A stretch of 22,924 nucleotides of DNA from an uncultured Collinsella sp. (GCA_902491345.1 CABUHI010000024.1:1-22924); one strand, 5' to 3'; counted from the first letter of the stretch, positions 1 through 7,442 are shown. The notes: a model not told the origin generated them from the sequence alone. Made by a program: numbers and translations.

Positions 1-46
1 GCGCGGTCTCAAGAAGGAGTAACATCGGGACTTGCAGCGACGGACC

Positions 47-400
47 TCAGGACACTCTTACACCACGTCTGCGCGCGCGACCGGTGTAGAAGCTCTTTTT
101 AGAGTTATGGACCGAAAGCGCAAAGATCTTATTGGGATCTTGCTTCACCCGATCCCGGCCCGGCCAGAAGATCCCTGAATCCCGCGTTACGGGAAAGAAG
201 TCCGAGCCAATTCTCAAACGATACTGATACTGAGGGCTATCTTCCTTGGTGTGGTGCGGAAGGCTGGTCCAAACGCCGCCGCGCTGTTCCTCGCCCAGAA
301 ACCACTCCCATGCCTCAACGTATTCGGAAGGCACGAGGCTGCAGGCGCGGTCATAGCTTGGTCCATCCATCAACGGAACAGCAAGGTCAATGTCGTTCAT
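47..400 (-). CDS. Hypothetical protein, 117 aa
   Basis: I do not recognise this protein. It is a compact, soluble-looking 117-residue protein rich in aromatic residues (for example EYVEAWEWF near residue 30 and FYTGRARRRG near the C-terminus), with a basic tail and no signal peptide or membrane segment. I chose the ATG at 400 rather than a GTG three codons upstream, because an AGGTG Shine-Dalgarno-like site sits 6 nt before the ATG. The overlapping plus-strand frames are low-complexity and lack a good ribosome site. It is divergent from the 163-aa gene at 616 with about 215 nt between them. A toxin, immunity or phage-remnant origin is possible but nothing visible supports one. Confidence 0.5.
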   Translation of the reverse strand: MNDIDLAVPLMDGPSYDRACSLVPSEYVEAWEWFLGEEQRGGVWTSLPHHTKEDSPQYQYRLRIGSDFFPVTRDSGIFWPGRDRVKQDPNKIFALSVHNSKKSFYTGRARRRGVRVS

Positions 401-552
401 CGCCAGCACCTACAACCATACGAACGCGAGTCATGCCCCTCAATAATATGGCCGAGAGTCAATTATTACGAGATCTCATTCCGCGATCGGCACATCGTTG
501 ATGCTCTCGGCTTGCCGCTGGCGCGCTTGTACCCCGCTACCCCACTTCCCTG

Positions 553-558
553 TATACT
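553..558 (+). promoter_or_regulatory. Candidate -10 (TATACT) for the 616 gene
   Basis: A TATACT hexamer lies about 58 nt upstream of the GTG start at 616. The best -35-like hexamer (TTGTAC at 527-532) is 20 nt away, longer than ideal, so only the -10 is offered. Inference from sequence alone. Confidence 0.3.
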
Positions 559-615
559 GATGTAGCACGTGTTTCATCCGGACTTGTTGGGCCGGGTCGT
601 TCATGGGAGGTTCTT

Positions 616-1107
616 GTGGCTGTTTCGAATCCGCCTAAGGGAAGCGTTTCTTCTTCGTCCATCAAGCCGGTTACACGCAAGGCCGTGCGCTGCCAGCGCG
701 AGGTCGCCTGGCTTGTCACGCAGGCAGCAGGCAGACTCGTGGCGAGCACGGAGGACGTCAATGCTCCCACACCGAGCTTTGTGCTGGCAGCGGCGCTGAA
801 TCGAGTACGCCAGCTGGAACTCGTCGCACAAGAAGACGGCAGCCATCTTGGCTACCAGAACGTTATGGCGCCCGACCTGCAAACGTTCTGTCACATGGCC
901 AAGTTGCCTGCCGCGCCCAATGCGCTTTCGGACGCAGGCTACATGTTTACGCTCTCGGGCGCGGACCTTATCCGCGACATCTATGCATACTGCAGCGAGC
1001 TCGCCGAGCGCCACGTCTTTGACGCGGCTGAAGTCAAACCGGGATATGTCATCAAGCTGGTTCTTAGGCTGTTCTTGATGGACGGGTTCGCGGCCATGCC
1101 GGCGTAA
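616..1107 (+). CDS. Hypothetical protein, 163 aa
   Basis: I do not recognise this family. The 163-residue product has a Ser/Lys-rich N-terminus (about residues 1-25), then a mostly helical-looking body with motifs such as TPSFVLAAALNRVRQLEL and DLIRDIYAYCSELAERHVFD. No membrane segment or signal peptide is evident. The GTG start at 616 is supported by a GGGAGG ribosome site at 605-610 with 5 nt spacing. It converges on the AlbA_2 regulator gene that ends at 1208, with about 100 nt between them. Good codon character and a clear ribosome site make it likely to be real. The reverse-strand frame over 601-1014 looks like its shadow. Confidence 0.6.
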   Translation: MAVSNPPKGSVSSSSIKPVTRKAVRCQREVAWLVTQAAGRLVASTEDVNAPTPSFVLAAALNRVRQLELVAQEDGSHLGYQNVMAPDLQTFCHMAKLPAAPNALSDAGYMFTLSGADLIRDIYAYCSELAERHVFDAAEVKPGYVIKLVLRLFLMDGFAAMPA

Positions 1108-1207
1108 GCCGAGTCTTTAGCATCACCGTCAACTGGGCAACAACCGCTTAACCTTAGTGGGCGCCAATCGAGGGTCGATTATTGGGTCGCCTCGTCCGCT
1201 AACGCAT

Positions 1208-2674
1208 TTATTCCACGCGCTCCAACAGTCGATACTTGCGGTTGCGGCTCGTCGCCGGCGCCGTGGGCTCAAGCTCGCCTTGAGCAATGAGCGCGTTGAC
1301 GCGCGACCTAACCTGGGAAATTGTGAGCCCCGTGCGCTCTGCCAGCTCACGCGTCCCCAGCTCGCCGTAATGTTTGAGTGCCGTCACAATTAAGCCCCCG
1401 CCATGATCGACCGGCTCGATCTTTGAACGGTAAAGTACGACCTTGAACCGATCGAACCCCGGGCAGAACAGGGGCTCGGCCAGACCATGCGCGCGCATGG
1501 CATCGATCATCATCGGGATGCCCGAGCCATTGCCCTCAGCCGGCGAACCTGCGCCATCCGGCAGCGGGACAATCGACATGAGCTTCACAAGCGTCGCGTT
1601 ACGGCATCGGGAGCTGCCGTCAAACAAGTTCTCGCGAGTCTTTCCCCCGTAAAGGCCGCCAGGATTCGTCACCTCGACACGATCGTCAAAGACGTCGACG
1701 GCAATCGATTGTCCACAGAACCGATCCCCGTATTCTCGATGGATTACGGCGTTGGCGATTGCCTCGCGCAGAACCTCCTCGGGAATCTCCAGCGAGTCGA
1801 TACACGAGATGCCTTGGACGGTCGAGATGCGGCGCAGGTTTTTGGCGACAGCTGCGACGGCATCCGAGATCATCTCGCCCAACGTTCCCTCACAGATTGT
1901 GCGGTCCATGAACCTCAGCGACCCCACAGCTCCCTTTTGAGCTCCCACGTGGACAGCCACGTCAATGAAGAGCTTGGGATAGAACTGCTGAGGGTAAACG
2001 CCCGCGGCAAGGAGGCCGGCCTTGGTAACATTGCCCTGGAAGTCGAGGAAATTCAGACGCTCCATCTTTGTCTTCTTGTCCGCCGCACCGCGCATCGCTC
2101 GAGGCGTCAACGAATAGGCACGCTCTATCGTGCGGTCGACCAGCGACTCGTCGAGATCGCCCACACTCGTGCCGGGCACCGCATCGCGATCGCTAGGACT
2201 CGTCCGCTCATATGACGGCAGTGCCAAAACCTCGGTCGACGAAAGCGGGACATCTTTGTCATCGATGCGCTTGTAGCTGCCGCCCTGGGCGCCTCGCTCT
2301 ATGACATAGCAGGGCTTGCTCGACGGATCGAGCTCCTCAATCGTAATGACGAGAACGATGACGCCCTGAAGCTCCACTCGCTCGATCGTGTATTTGGGCG
2401 GATTGGCTAGCTTTCCTCGACCGCCCGCATCACCCATGCCTGACACAAATTGGTTGAGCACTTTCTCGGTCTCGAAGTTCTCAACCGGGACAAAACCTGC
2501 GCGCTCACTCACTCCGAGCACGATGATTCCGCCGGCAGTGTTCGCGAATGCGCTCACCGTTTCCCACACGTCGCGGGAAAGCGTCGTGGCGCTCTCCTTC
2601 ACTTCGACGTTAAGATCATCCGAGCCCATACGCCTTAAAGACTCAAGCAGACCGGTCAGCTCGTTTTTCTGCAC
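1208..2674 (-). CDS. AlbA_2/Schlafen-like ATP-binding transcriptional regulator
   Basis: The 488-aa product has the usual three-part layout of the family often labelled 'ATP-binding protein' or 'RecG-related'. (1) An N-terminal AlbA_2 (Schlafen-like) nucleic-acid-binding domain, about residues 15-130, with the typical VEVKES and AFANTAGGIIVLGVSE motifs. (2) A central HATPase_c_4-like ATP-binding domain, about 280-410, with REAIANAVIHREY and NPGGLY. (3) A C-terminal winged helix, about 430-485 (GTRELAERTGLTISQVRSRVNALI). Family members are thought to act as regulators, but the ligand and target are not known here. The GTG start gives a typical family N-terminus, though the GAAAGGA ribosome site ends only 1 nt before it, so the true start could differ. 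The promoter region is packed with AGAGATA-type repeats, which suggests autoregulation (inference). Confidence 0.85.
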   Translation of the reverse strand: MQKNELTGLLESLRRMGSDDLNVEVKESATTLSRDVWETVSAFANTAGGIIVLGVSERAGFVPVENFETEKVLNQFVSGMGDAGGRGKLANPPKYTIERVELQGVIVLVITIEELDPSSKPCYVIERGAQGGSYKRIDDKDVPLSSTEVLALPSYERTSPSDRDAVPGTSVGDLDESLVDRTIERAYSLTPRAMRGAADKKTKMERLNFLDFQGNVTKAGLLAAGVYPQQFYPKLFIDVAVHVGAQKGAVGSLRFMDRTICEGTLGEMISDAVAAVAKNLRRISTVQGISCIDSLEIPEEVLREAIANAVIHREYGDRFCGQSIAVDVFDDRVEVTNPGGLYGGKTRENLFDGSSRCRNATLVKLMSIVPLPDGAGSPAEGNGSGIPMMIDAMRAHGLAEPLFCPGFDRFKVVLYRSKIEPVDHGGGLIVTALKHYGELGTRELAERTGLTISQVRSRVNALIAQGELEPTAPATSRNRKYRLLERVE

Positions 2675-2731
2675 GTCCTTTCGCTCGGTCCTGCGGAGAA
2701 TGCCGCGGATAGATTTCCCTCGTCTCTCAGT

Positions 2732-2807
2732 TATCTCTCGTAATTATCTCTCATCTATCTCTCTATCTCTCTATCTCTCGGCTTAGAGATAAGAGATAGA
2801 TAGAGAT
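2732..2807. repeat. TATCTCTC / AGAGATA repeat cluster 1
   Basis: Five copies of TATCTCTC start at 2732, 2745, 2756, 2764 and 2772; the last three are perfect 8-bp tandems. They are followed by inverted copies AGAGATA at 2785-2791 and 2792-2798 and AGAGAT at 2802-2807. TATCTCT (2772-2778) and AGAGATA (2785-2791) can form a hairpin. The cluster lies between the candidate promoter (2830-2857) and the start of the AlbA_2 regulator, so it would be in its 5' leader or operator. Confidence 0.85.
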
Positions 2808-2829
2808 GGAATGTCTACCACTTGCTTCA

Positions 2830-2857
2830 TTTATACATATTTTTGCTGGTAGAACAA
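2830..2857 (-). promoter_or_regulatory. Candidate promoter of the AlbA_2 regulator gene
   Basis: On the minus strand, TTGTTC (-35, at 2852-2857) is followed after 16 nt by TATAAA (-10, at 2830-2835) in an AT-rich stretch that contrasts with the GC-rich surroundings. A perfect 17-nt palindrome, GGTATTG-AGA-CAATACC (2860-2876), abuts the -35 and could be a further operator. The leader would be about 150 nt long and contain repeat cluster 1. Confidence 0.5.
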
Positions 2858-2902
2858 TCGGTATTGAGACAATACCATGATTGCCTGTCTCTTTGCTGCT
2901 CA

Positions 2903-2974
2903 GTTATCTCTCATATTTTTCTCTCATCTTCCTGTCATCTCTCATATTAGAGACGAATGAGAGACGAGAGATAC
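2903..2974. repeat. ATCTCTCAT / ATGAGAGA repeat cluster 2
   Basis: This is a second set of related units upstream of the candidate promoter. TTATCTCTCAT begins at 2904, a CTCTCATCTT variant is near 2921, and TCATCTCTCATAT begins at 2935. Inverted copies follow: TTAGAGAC, ATGAGAGAC and GAGAGATAC between 2946 and 2974. Together with cluster 1 it flanks the regulator's promoter on both sides. Confidence 0.7.
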
Positions 2975-2987
2975 GCGGGTGATGGAC

Positions 2988-3160
2988 GAGTGAGGATTTT
3001 CGGACGGTCGGATATCGAGAGTGGATATTTGGACGGTTTTTGGGGCTTTTGAGGCAAATTCCGTCCAAATATCCACTCTCGTTCGATAGGTATCCGGAAA
3101 TCCTCGCTCGTCCGTCCGAAAATCCACTCTCATTCGATAGGCGTCCAAGTTTCCACGCTC
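2988..3160. repeat. Long nested inverted repeat (GAGTGGAT-type element)
   Basis: A perfect 21-bp inverted repeat pairs 3016-3036 with 3061-3081 (core AGTGGATATTTGGACGG) around a 24-nt loop. An outer imperfect pair, GTGAGGATTTTCGGACGG near 2990-3007 with CCGTCCGAAAATCCACTC at 3111-3128, nests around it. Right-hand units of the form TCCnnnnnTCCACnCTCnTTCGATAGG recur as direct repeats to about 3160. The same motifs recur at 14258-14352, which marks a dispersed repeat family. No gene is visible here; the insulinase frame is open through it by chance. Confidence 0.75.
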
Positions 3161-3239
3161 GCGCGGCGGTCACGCGGGGCCTTTACCCATTCCGTTGGCA
3201 TCGTCTTCAGTTCGCCGCAGTGCCGCGGCTCCATATGGG

Positions 3240-3245
3240 TATACT
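3240..3245 (+). promoter_or_regulatory. Candidate -10 (TATACT) for the M16C protease
   Basis: TATACT lies about 52 nt upstream of the ATG at 3298. I see no good -35 at the expected distance. Confidence 0.35.
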
Positions 3246-3297
3246 CTCGAGGATTCGACTCGATTCGCCCCCGCTGGGGCGTCAAAGGAGACTGCAT

Positions 3298-6200
3298 ATG
3301 CCCACCACCTCAACCGACCCGCGCGCCGCTGCCGCCGCGCTGCTGGTGCCCGGCACTACCTGCCACGGCTTTGCCGTCGAGCGCTGCGAGACCGTGCCTG
3401 AGCTCGACTCGGACGCCTACGTGCTGCGCCACACTGCCTCGGGCGCTCGCCTGCTGTACCTGGCATGCGACGACGAAAACAAGGCCTTTGCCATTGGCTT
3501 TAAGACGCCGCCGGCCGATTCCACCGGCGTGTTCCATATTCTTGAGCACTCAGTGCTGTGCGGATCGGCCAAATTCCCCGTCAAGGAGCCGTTTGTCGAC
3601 CTGATCAAGAGCTCCATGCAGACGTTCCTCAACGCCATGACCTACCCCGACAAGACCATCTACCCCGTTGCCACCACCAACGAGCAGGACCTGTACAACC
3701 TGATGGACGTGTACCTGGACGCGGTGTTCAACCCGGCCATCTATACCAAGCCCACCATTTTTGAGCAGGAGGGCTGGCACTACGAGCTGGACCTGCCGGA
3801 GGGCGTCGAGGGCGAGGGCGACGGCAGCGCCGCCAGCCTGCGCGAGGGCACGCTGCGCTATAACGGCGTGGTGTTCAACGAGATGAAGGGCGCGCTGTCC
3901 GACCCCATGAGCGTGCTGGACGACGCCGTCAACGCCGCGCTCTATCCCGACACCGCCTATGCGTACGAGAGTGGCGGCGACCCGCGCGCGATTCCCGCGC
4001 TCACCTACGAGCAGTTCCTGGACACACACGCGCGCCACTACAATCCTTCCAACTCCTACATCACGCTCTACGGCGACCTAGATGTGGACCGCGCGCTGGC
4101 ATTTTTGGACGAGCGCTATCTGTCGCAGCCGAGCGCTGCGAGCCGCCGCATGGACGCAGCCGTCGCCGCCGGCGAGGACCCGTCCACGCTGGCGCCCAAT
4201 CCGCTGGGCGTGCAGGCGCCCGTGACCTGCGAGTATAAGCGCATCGAGATGGCCACCACGCCCGAGAACGCCCTGGTTGGCCTGGGCCTGGTGCTGGGCA
4301 GCGCGCTCGACCGTAAGCGCACGATCGCGGCGGACATTCTGTTCGAGGCACTGTTGGGCTCCAACGAGGCACCGGTTAAGAAGGCCATTCTGGCCGCCGG
4401 CTTGGGCGGCAACGTGGTGAGCTACACCGCGGCCGAGAGCCTGCAGCCCTACGAGCTCATCATGCTGCAAAACGCACAGCCCGGCGTGGCGCGCGAACTG
4501 CGTCGTGTGTTCCAGGACGCCTGCCGCGACCTGTGCGAGCACGGCGTTCCGCGCGAGCGCCTGGAGGCCATCATCAGCAGCAACGAATACGACCTGCGCC
4601 AGCGCGACTACGGTATCGCCGACGGCGTGGCCATCGCGTGCGATGCGCTGAGCACCTGGCTCTACGATGACGACGCCGCGACGCTGGCACTCAAGTACGG
4701 CCCGGTGTACGGGGAGCTGCGTGGCGAGCTGGACGGCAGCTATTTTGAGGACCTGCTGCGCGAGCTGGTGCTGGAAAACGACCACATGGCTCTGGTCGAG
4801 CTGGTGCCGGTGGACGCCGCCGAAGGTTCGGAGGGTGCCGAAGCCGCCGAGCTGGCAGCCAAGCGCGATGCCATGACCGATGCCGAGCTGGCCGACGTGG
4901 TCGAGCGCACAGCCGCGCTGCGTGCCGCACAGGAGGCGGAAGACACGCCCGAGACCAAGGCCACACTGCCGCGCCTGCGCGTGTCCGACATTGGCGAGGC
5001 GCGCCCCGAGCCGCCGCTGGTCGTGGACACGACCGCGCCCATCCCCTGCCTACGCCACGGCATCCCCACCAACCGTCTGGCCTACGCCATGCAGTATTTC
5101 GACCTGAGCTGCGTCGCGTTTGAGGACCTGCCCTATGTGACACTGCTCTGCCGCCTGCTCAAACAGCTGCCCACGAGCGAGCACTCGGCCGAGGAGCTCG
5201 ACAACTTGCTCGCCGGCAAGCTGGGCTTTTTGAGCTTTACGACCGAGGTCATGACCCAGCCCGACGTGGACGGCGTGCGCCCTTATCTGCTGGTGAGCGC
5301 GGGCGCCCTGTCCGAGAAGATCGATGCGCTGGCGAGCCTGCCGCGCGAGGTGTGGTCGAGCACGCTTTTGCTCAATGCCGATGCCGACCGCATGCGCGAC
5401 GTGCTCACGCAGATTCGCATTGGGCTTGAGCAGGGCTTTATCAACAACGGTCACTCGGCGGCGCTCGGCCGCGCTATGAGCTACAGCTCGCCTTCGGCCG
5501 TGGTGCGCGAGCAGCTTTCGGGCGTGGATTTCTACCTGTTCCTGCGCGATCTGCTCGAGCACTTTGACGAGCGACTGGACGACCTGCGTGCCAAGCTTGC
5601 CGAGCTGGCAGGCCGCATCTTTGTGGCCGACGGCTGCCTGGCGAGCTTTACCGGCAGCAACGAGGACTTTAACGCGTACTGGGCCGCCGCGGGCGACCTG
5701 GGGCTGGGGGCTGGCGACGGCGCCGATGCCGGCCGCGACGCGCTCGTGGTGCCGACGCCGCGCGACCGCCACGAGGCTTTTGTCATCCCCAGCGACATCT
5801 GCTTTGCGGCAAGCGCGTGCGATCCGCGTCGCCTGGGCGTTGACGTGACGGGCGCCTGGGCGGTTGCCGCCAACGCACTCTCCTACGACTACCTGTGGAA
5901 CGAGATCCGCGTAAAGGGCGGCGCATACGGCTGCGGATTCCGTGCGGCAGGCGAGCGTCAGACGGCGTTCTACACCTACCGCGACCCGGCAATCGACCCC
6001 TCGATTGAGCGCGTGGCGCGTGCAGGCGAGTGGCTCGGCAGCTTTGAGCCCGACGAGGCCGCCTTTGAGGGCTTTATCGTGAGCTGCGTGAGCGGCATGG
6101 ACGCGCCGGTGAAGCCGTATGCGCTCACCAAGCGGCGCAACACGACCTACCTGGCCGGGCTCGATCCGCATGCACGCGAGGAGCGCCGCGCCCAGATGCT

Positions 6201-6342
6201 CGCCGCCACGCCTGGTGAGCTGCGCTCGCTCGGCGCCGACGTGGCGCGTATCGCAGCCGAGTCGCCCACCTGCGTCTTTGGCGGCCGAGACGTCATCGCC
6301 AAGAGCAACGCCGGCTTTAACGTAGTCGACCTGCTGGGCTAA
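3298..6342 (+). CDS. M16C-family (PreP-like) insulinase metalloprotease
   Basis: The 1014-aa product is a full-length M16C peptidase of the presequence-protease/Cym1 type, which degrades short peptides inside a closed two-half chamber. The inverted zinc motif HxxEH is H80-I-L-E83-H84, and the downstream ligand is E195 in VVFNEMKG. The C-terminal half carries the substrate-binding Arg/Tyr pair, R871 and Y877, in RVKGGAYG. No signal peptide is evident, so a cytoplasmic peptide-scavenging role is likely. The ATG at 3298 is chosen because an AAAGGAG site at 3284-3290 lies 7 nt before it. The frame is open further upstream but runs through the 2988-3160 repeat and lacks a ribosome site. It is monocistronic with its own terminator. 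Confidence 0.93.
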   Translation: MPTTSTDPRAAAAALLVPGTTCHGFAVERCETVPELDSDAYVLRHTASGARLLYLACDDENKAFAIGFKTPPADSTGVFHILEHSVLCGSAKFPVKEPFVDLIKSSMQTFLNAMTYPDKTIYPVATTNEQDLYNLMDVYLDAVFNPAIYTKPTIFEQEGWHYELDLPEGVEGEGDGSAASLREGTLRYNGVVFNEMKGALSDPMSVLDDAVNAALYPDTAYAYESGGDPRAIPALTYEQFLDTHARHYNPSNSYITLYGDLDVDRALAFLDERYLSQPSAASRRMDAAVAAGEDPSTLAPNPLGVQAPVTCEYKRIEMATTPENALVGLGLVLGSALDRKRTIAADILFEALLGSNEAPVKKAILAAGLGGNVVSYTAAESLQPYELIMLQNAQPGVARELRRVFQDACRDLCEHGVPRERLEAIISSNEYDLRQRDYGIADGVAIACDALSTWLYDDDAATLALKYGPVYGELRGELDGSYFEDLLRELVLENDHMALVELVPVDAAEGSEGAEAAELAAKRDAMTDAELADVVERTAALRAAQEAEDTPETKATLPRLRVSDIGEARPEPPLVVDTTAPIPCLRHGIPTNRLAYAMQYFDLSCVAFEDLPYVTLLCRLLKQLPTSEHSAEELDNLLAGKLGFLSFTTEVMTQPDVDGVRPYLLVSAGALSEKIDALASLPREVWSSTLLLNADADRMRDVLTQIRIGLEQGFINNGHSAALGRAMSYSSPSAVVREQLSGVDFYLFLRDLLEHFDERLDDLRAKLAELAGRIFVADGCLASFTGSNEDFNAYWAAAGDLGLGAGDGADAGRDALVVPTPRDRHEAFVIPSDICFAASACDPRRLGVDVTGAWAVAANALSYDYLWNEIRVKGGAYGCGFRAAGERQTAFYTYRDPAIDPSIERVARAGEWLGSFEPDEAAFEGFIVSCVSGMDAPVKPYALTKRRNTTYLAGLDPHAREERRAQMLAATPGELRSLGADVARIAAESPTCVFGGRDVIAKSNAGFNVVDLLG

Positions 6343-6348
6343 GGCATC

Positions 6349-6388
6349 AAGGTAGATTTTTGGGACATGCCCGAGAATCTACCTTTTT
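6349..6388 (+). terminator. Rho-independent terminator after the M16C protease
   Basis: AAGGTAGATT (6349-6358) pairs with AATCTACCTT (6376-6385), and the downstream arm runs into a T-run ending at 6388. The loop contains GGGACATGCCC, which recurs in variant form at about 9100-9117. Confidence 0.8.
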
Positions 6389-6426
6389 CTGCGGCTTGGG
6401 CGGGGCGGCGCAGCCCACCGCGGCGG

Positions 6427-6567
6427 TTTGTCTCAATCTGTAACATCTAGACGGCAATATCGGCTCCAGATGTTACAGGTCGAGACGCTCCCGAACGGTA
6501 CCAGCTCTTTGTCTCAATCTGTAACATCTAGGTCCAATTTTGCCGAGTTACTGTTACAGATCGAGAC
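6427..6567. repeat. Duplicated hairpin repeat (GTCTCAATCTGTAACATCT)
   Basis: There are two tandem copies of an inverted repeat. Copy 1 is 6427-6486: GTCTCAATCTGTAACATCT pairs with AGATGTTACAGGTCGAGAC. Copy 2 is 6508-6567: it has the identical left arm of 24 nt including TTT, and a right arm CTGTTACAGATCGAGAC. The spacers differ between copies, so only the arms are conserved. The 6343-6735 gap otherwise contains only the terminator and hicA regulatory sites. Confidence 0.8.
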
Positions 6568-6639
6568 GAACTGCCGCAGACGCCCACTCCACAGCACAGA
6601 CCACCACAAAGATGCCTGTCCCCATTCTCAGTGGTGATT

Positions 6640-6675
6640 CGAACACTTGTTCTATACGCACACATGTTCTATAGT
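6640..6675 (+). promoter_or_regulatory. Upstream promoter-like region with a LexA-like box
   Basis: CGAACACTTGTTCT (6640-6653) has GAACA/TGTTC arms and resembles the Gram-positive LexA consensus CGAACNNNNGTTCG with one end base different. TTGTTC (6647-6652) and TATAGT (6670-6675) are 17 nt apart and could be a promoter overlapping it. TGTTCTATA is directly repeated 17 bp apart (6649-6656 region and 6665-6673). SOS control is inference only. Confidence 0.35.
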
Positions 6676-6683
6676 AGAGGTGC

Positions 6684-6721
6684 TTGCATCGAACTGAAAT
6701 TGCAACTAGAATATAGTTGCA
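6684..6721 (+). promoter_or_regulatory. hicAB promoter with palindromic operator
   Basis: TTGCAT (-35, 6684-6689) and TAGAAT (-10, 6707-6712) have an ideal 17-nt spacer. A perfect palindrome, TGCAACTA-gaata-TAGTTGCA (6701-6721), covers the -10. HicB antitoxins typically autorepress their operon, so this is the expected operator position. Confidence 0.65.
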
Positions 6722-6735
6722 GAATGTGAGGCGGG

Positions 6736-6999
6736 ATGACTCGATCCGATAAACTCATCGCCCAACTGTTTAGCTGCCCTTCGACGTATCGTTATGCGGA
6801 TTTTTTAAAAGTCATGGCTTCATATGGCTTTGAAATGGACAGCAAAGGCAAGACATCCGGATCGCGCGTTCGCTTCTACAGGCCATCAGATGGCAGGATG
6901 TTCGTAATGCACGCACCTCATCCATCTGACGAATTGACAGCGGGGACCATTCGAAACATCGTTCGCTTTCTGCAAGATGTCGGAGGTAGTCATGAGTAA
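6736..6999 (+). CDS. hicA: HicA-family toxin (mRNA interferase)
   Basis: This is an 87-aa small basic protein of the HicA (YcfA-like, dsRBD fold) family, whose members cleave mRNA when not bound by HicB. Visible hallmarks are the helix YADFLKVMASYGFEM, a GKTSGSRVRFYRP strand pair (residues 38-50), HAPHP (59-63) and a C-terminal helix IRNIVRFLQDVG. In well-studied HicA proteins the turn reads GSHH with a catalytic histidine; here it is G42-S43-R44, so the active residue may differ or be supplied by H59 or H62. The ATG at 6736 follows a GAGG site 4 nt upstream. It overlaps hicB by 8 nt, as is normal for such pairs. Confidence 0.82.
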   Translation: MTRSDKLIAQLFSCPSTYRYADFLKVMASYGFEMDSKGKTSGSRVRFYRPSDGRMFVMHAPHPSDELTAGTIRNIVRFLQDVGGSHE

Positions 7000-7321
7000 C
7001 GTTTTGGCATACAAGGGTTATTTCGCCCCGGTCGAGTTCGATGCTGAACAGCATGTGCTAACAGGTATGGTCGCCGGCATTGGGGACGCAATCGTATTTG
7101 AAGGCTCCACGGCTAAAGAAGTGGAGCAATGCTTCCACGACGCCGTCGACGATTACCTTGAGTTTTGCGCCGAGAAGGGCAAGGAACCCGAGCGGGCTTT
7201 TAAGGGCTCTTTCAACGTAAGAACGGGCTCTGAGCTCCACAAGCGAGCAGCGCTGGCAGCGGCAAAGAAGGGTGAATCGCTCAATAAGTTTGTGACTGAA
7301 GCAATCGCTGCGGCGTTGTGA
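6992..7321 (+). CDS. hicB: HicB-family antitoxin
   Basis: This 109-aa partner of the upstream HicA has the two-part HicB layout. The N-terminal part is a degenerate RNase H-like domain (about residues 1-75, with YFAPVEFDAEQHVLTGMVAG and VEQCFHDAVDDYLEFC). The C-terminal part is a ribbon-helix-helix segment (about 75-109, GSFNVRTGSELHKRAALAAAKKGESLNKFVTEAI), which would neutralise the toxin and bind the operator. I place the start at the ATG at 6992, since GGAGG at 6982-6986 lies 5 nt before it. An ATG five codons upstream has no such site. The ATGAGTAA overlap with hicA implies translational coupling. Confidence 0.85.
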   Translation: MSNVLAYKGYFAPVEFDAEQHVLTGMVAGIGDAIVFEGSTAKEVEQCFHDAVDDYLEFCAEKGKEPERAFKGSFNVRTGSELHKRAALAAAKKGESLNKFVTEAIAAAL

Positions 7322-7333
7322 AGCCAACGTTGA

Positions 7334-7374
7334 GTCGAAGCCGCCACAAAGGACACCTTTGTGGCGGCTTCGAC
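7334..7374 (+). terminator. Perfect 19-bp hairpin after hicB
   Basis: Arms 7334-7352 and 7356-7374 are perfectly complementary (core GAAGCCGCCACAAAGG) with a 3-nt ACA loop, starting 12 nt after the hicB stop. There is only a weak GTTTGC tail and no true T-run, so it may act as a terminator or as an RNA-stabilising or REP-like hairpin. Confidence 0.6.
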
Positions 7375-7425
7375 GTTTGCCCAGATAAAACCTGCCAAAA
7401 TAAACCTGTCCCTTTTTGGCAGGTT
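7373..7425. repeat. Dispersed repeat (AAACCTGCCAAAATAAACC), copy 1
   Basis: A short intergenic element contains ATAAAACCTGCCAAAATA followed by AACCTGTCCCTTTTTGGCAG. It recurs inverted at 15343-15391 and 17480-17523. All three lie between genes and can fold, because TGCCAAAA and TTTTGGCA pair. Confidence 0.7.
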
Positions 7426-7442
7426 TGCTAAAGGAGGCCGGG

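Noticed and set aside
251..565. 104-aa plus-strand open frame at the left edge
   Set aside because: It overlaps the minus-strand 117-aa gene, and I saw no ribosome site for it.
2732..2974. CRISPR-like array
   Set aside because: The units are only 7-11 bp, occur in both orientations, have no uniform spacers and have no cas genes nearby.
3040..3297. N-terminal extension of the M16C protease
   Set aside because: The frame is open but runs through the inverted-repeat element and lacks a ribosome site; AAAGGAG marks the ATG at 3298.
5050..6171. 373-aa minus-strand open frame inside the M16C protease gene
   Set aside because: Its low-complexity Ala/Arg/Val/His composition is typical of antisense to high-GC coding DNA; the protease frame has catalytic motifs.
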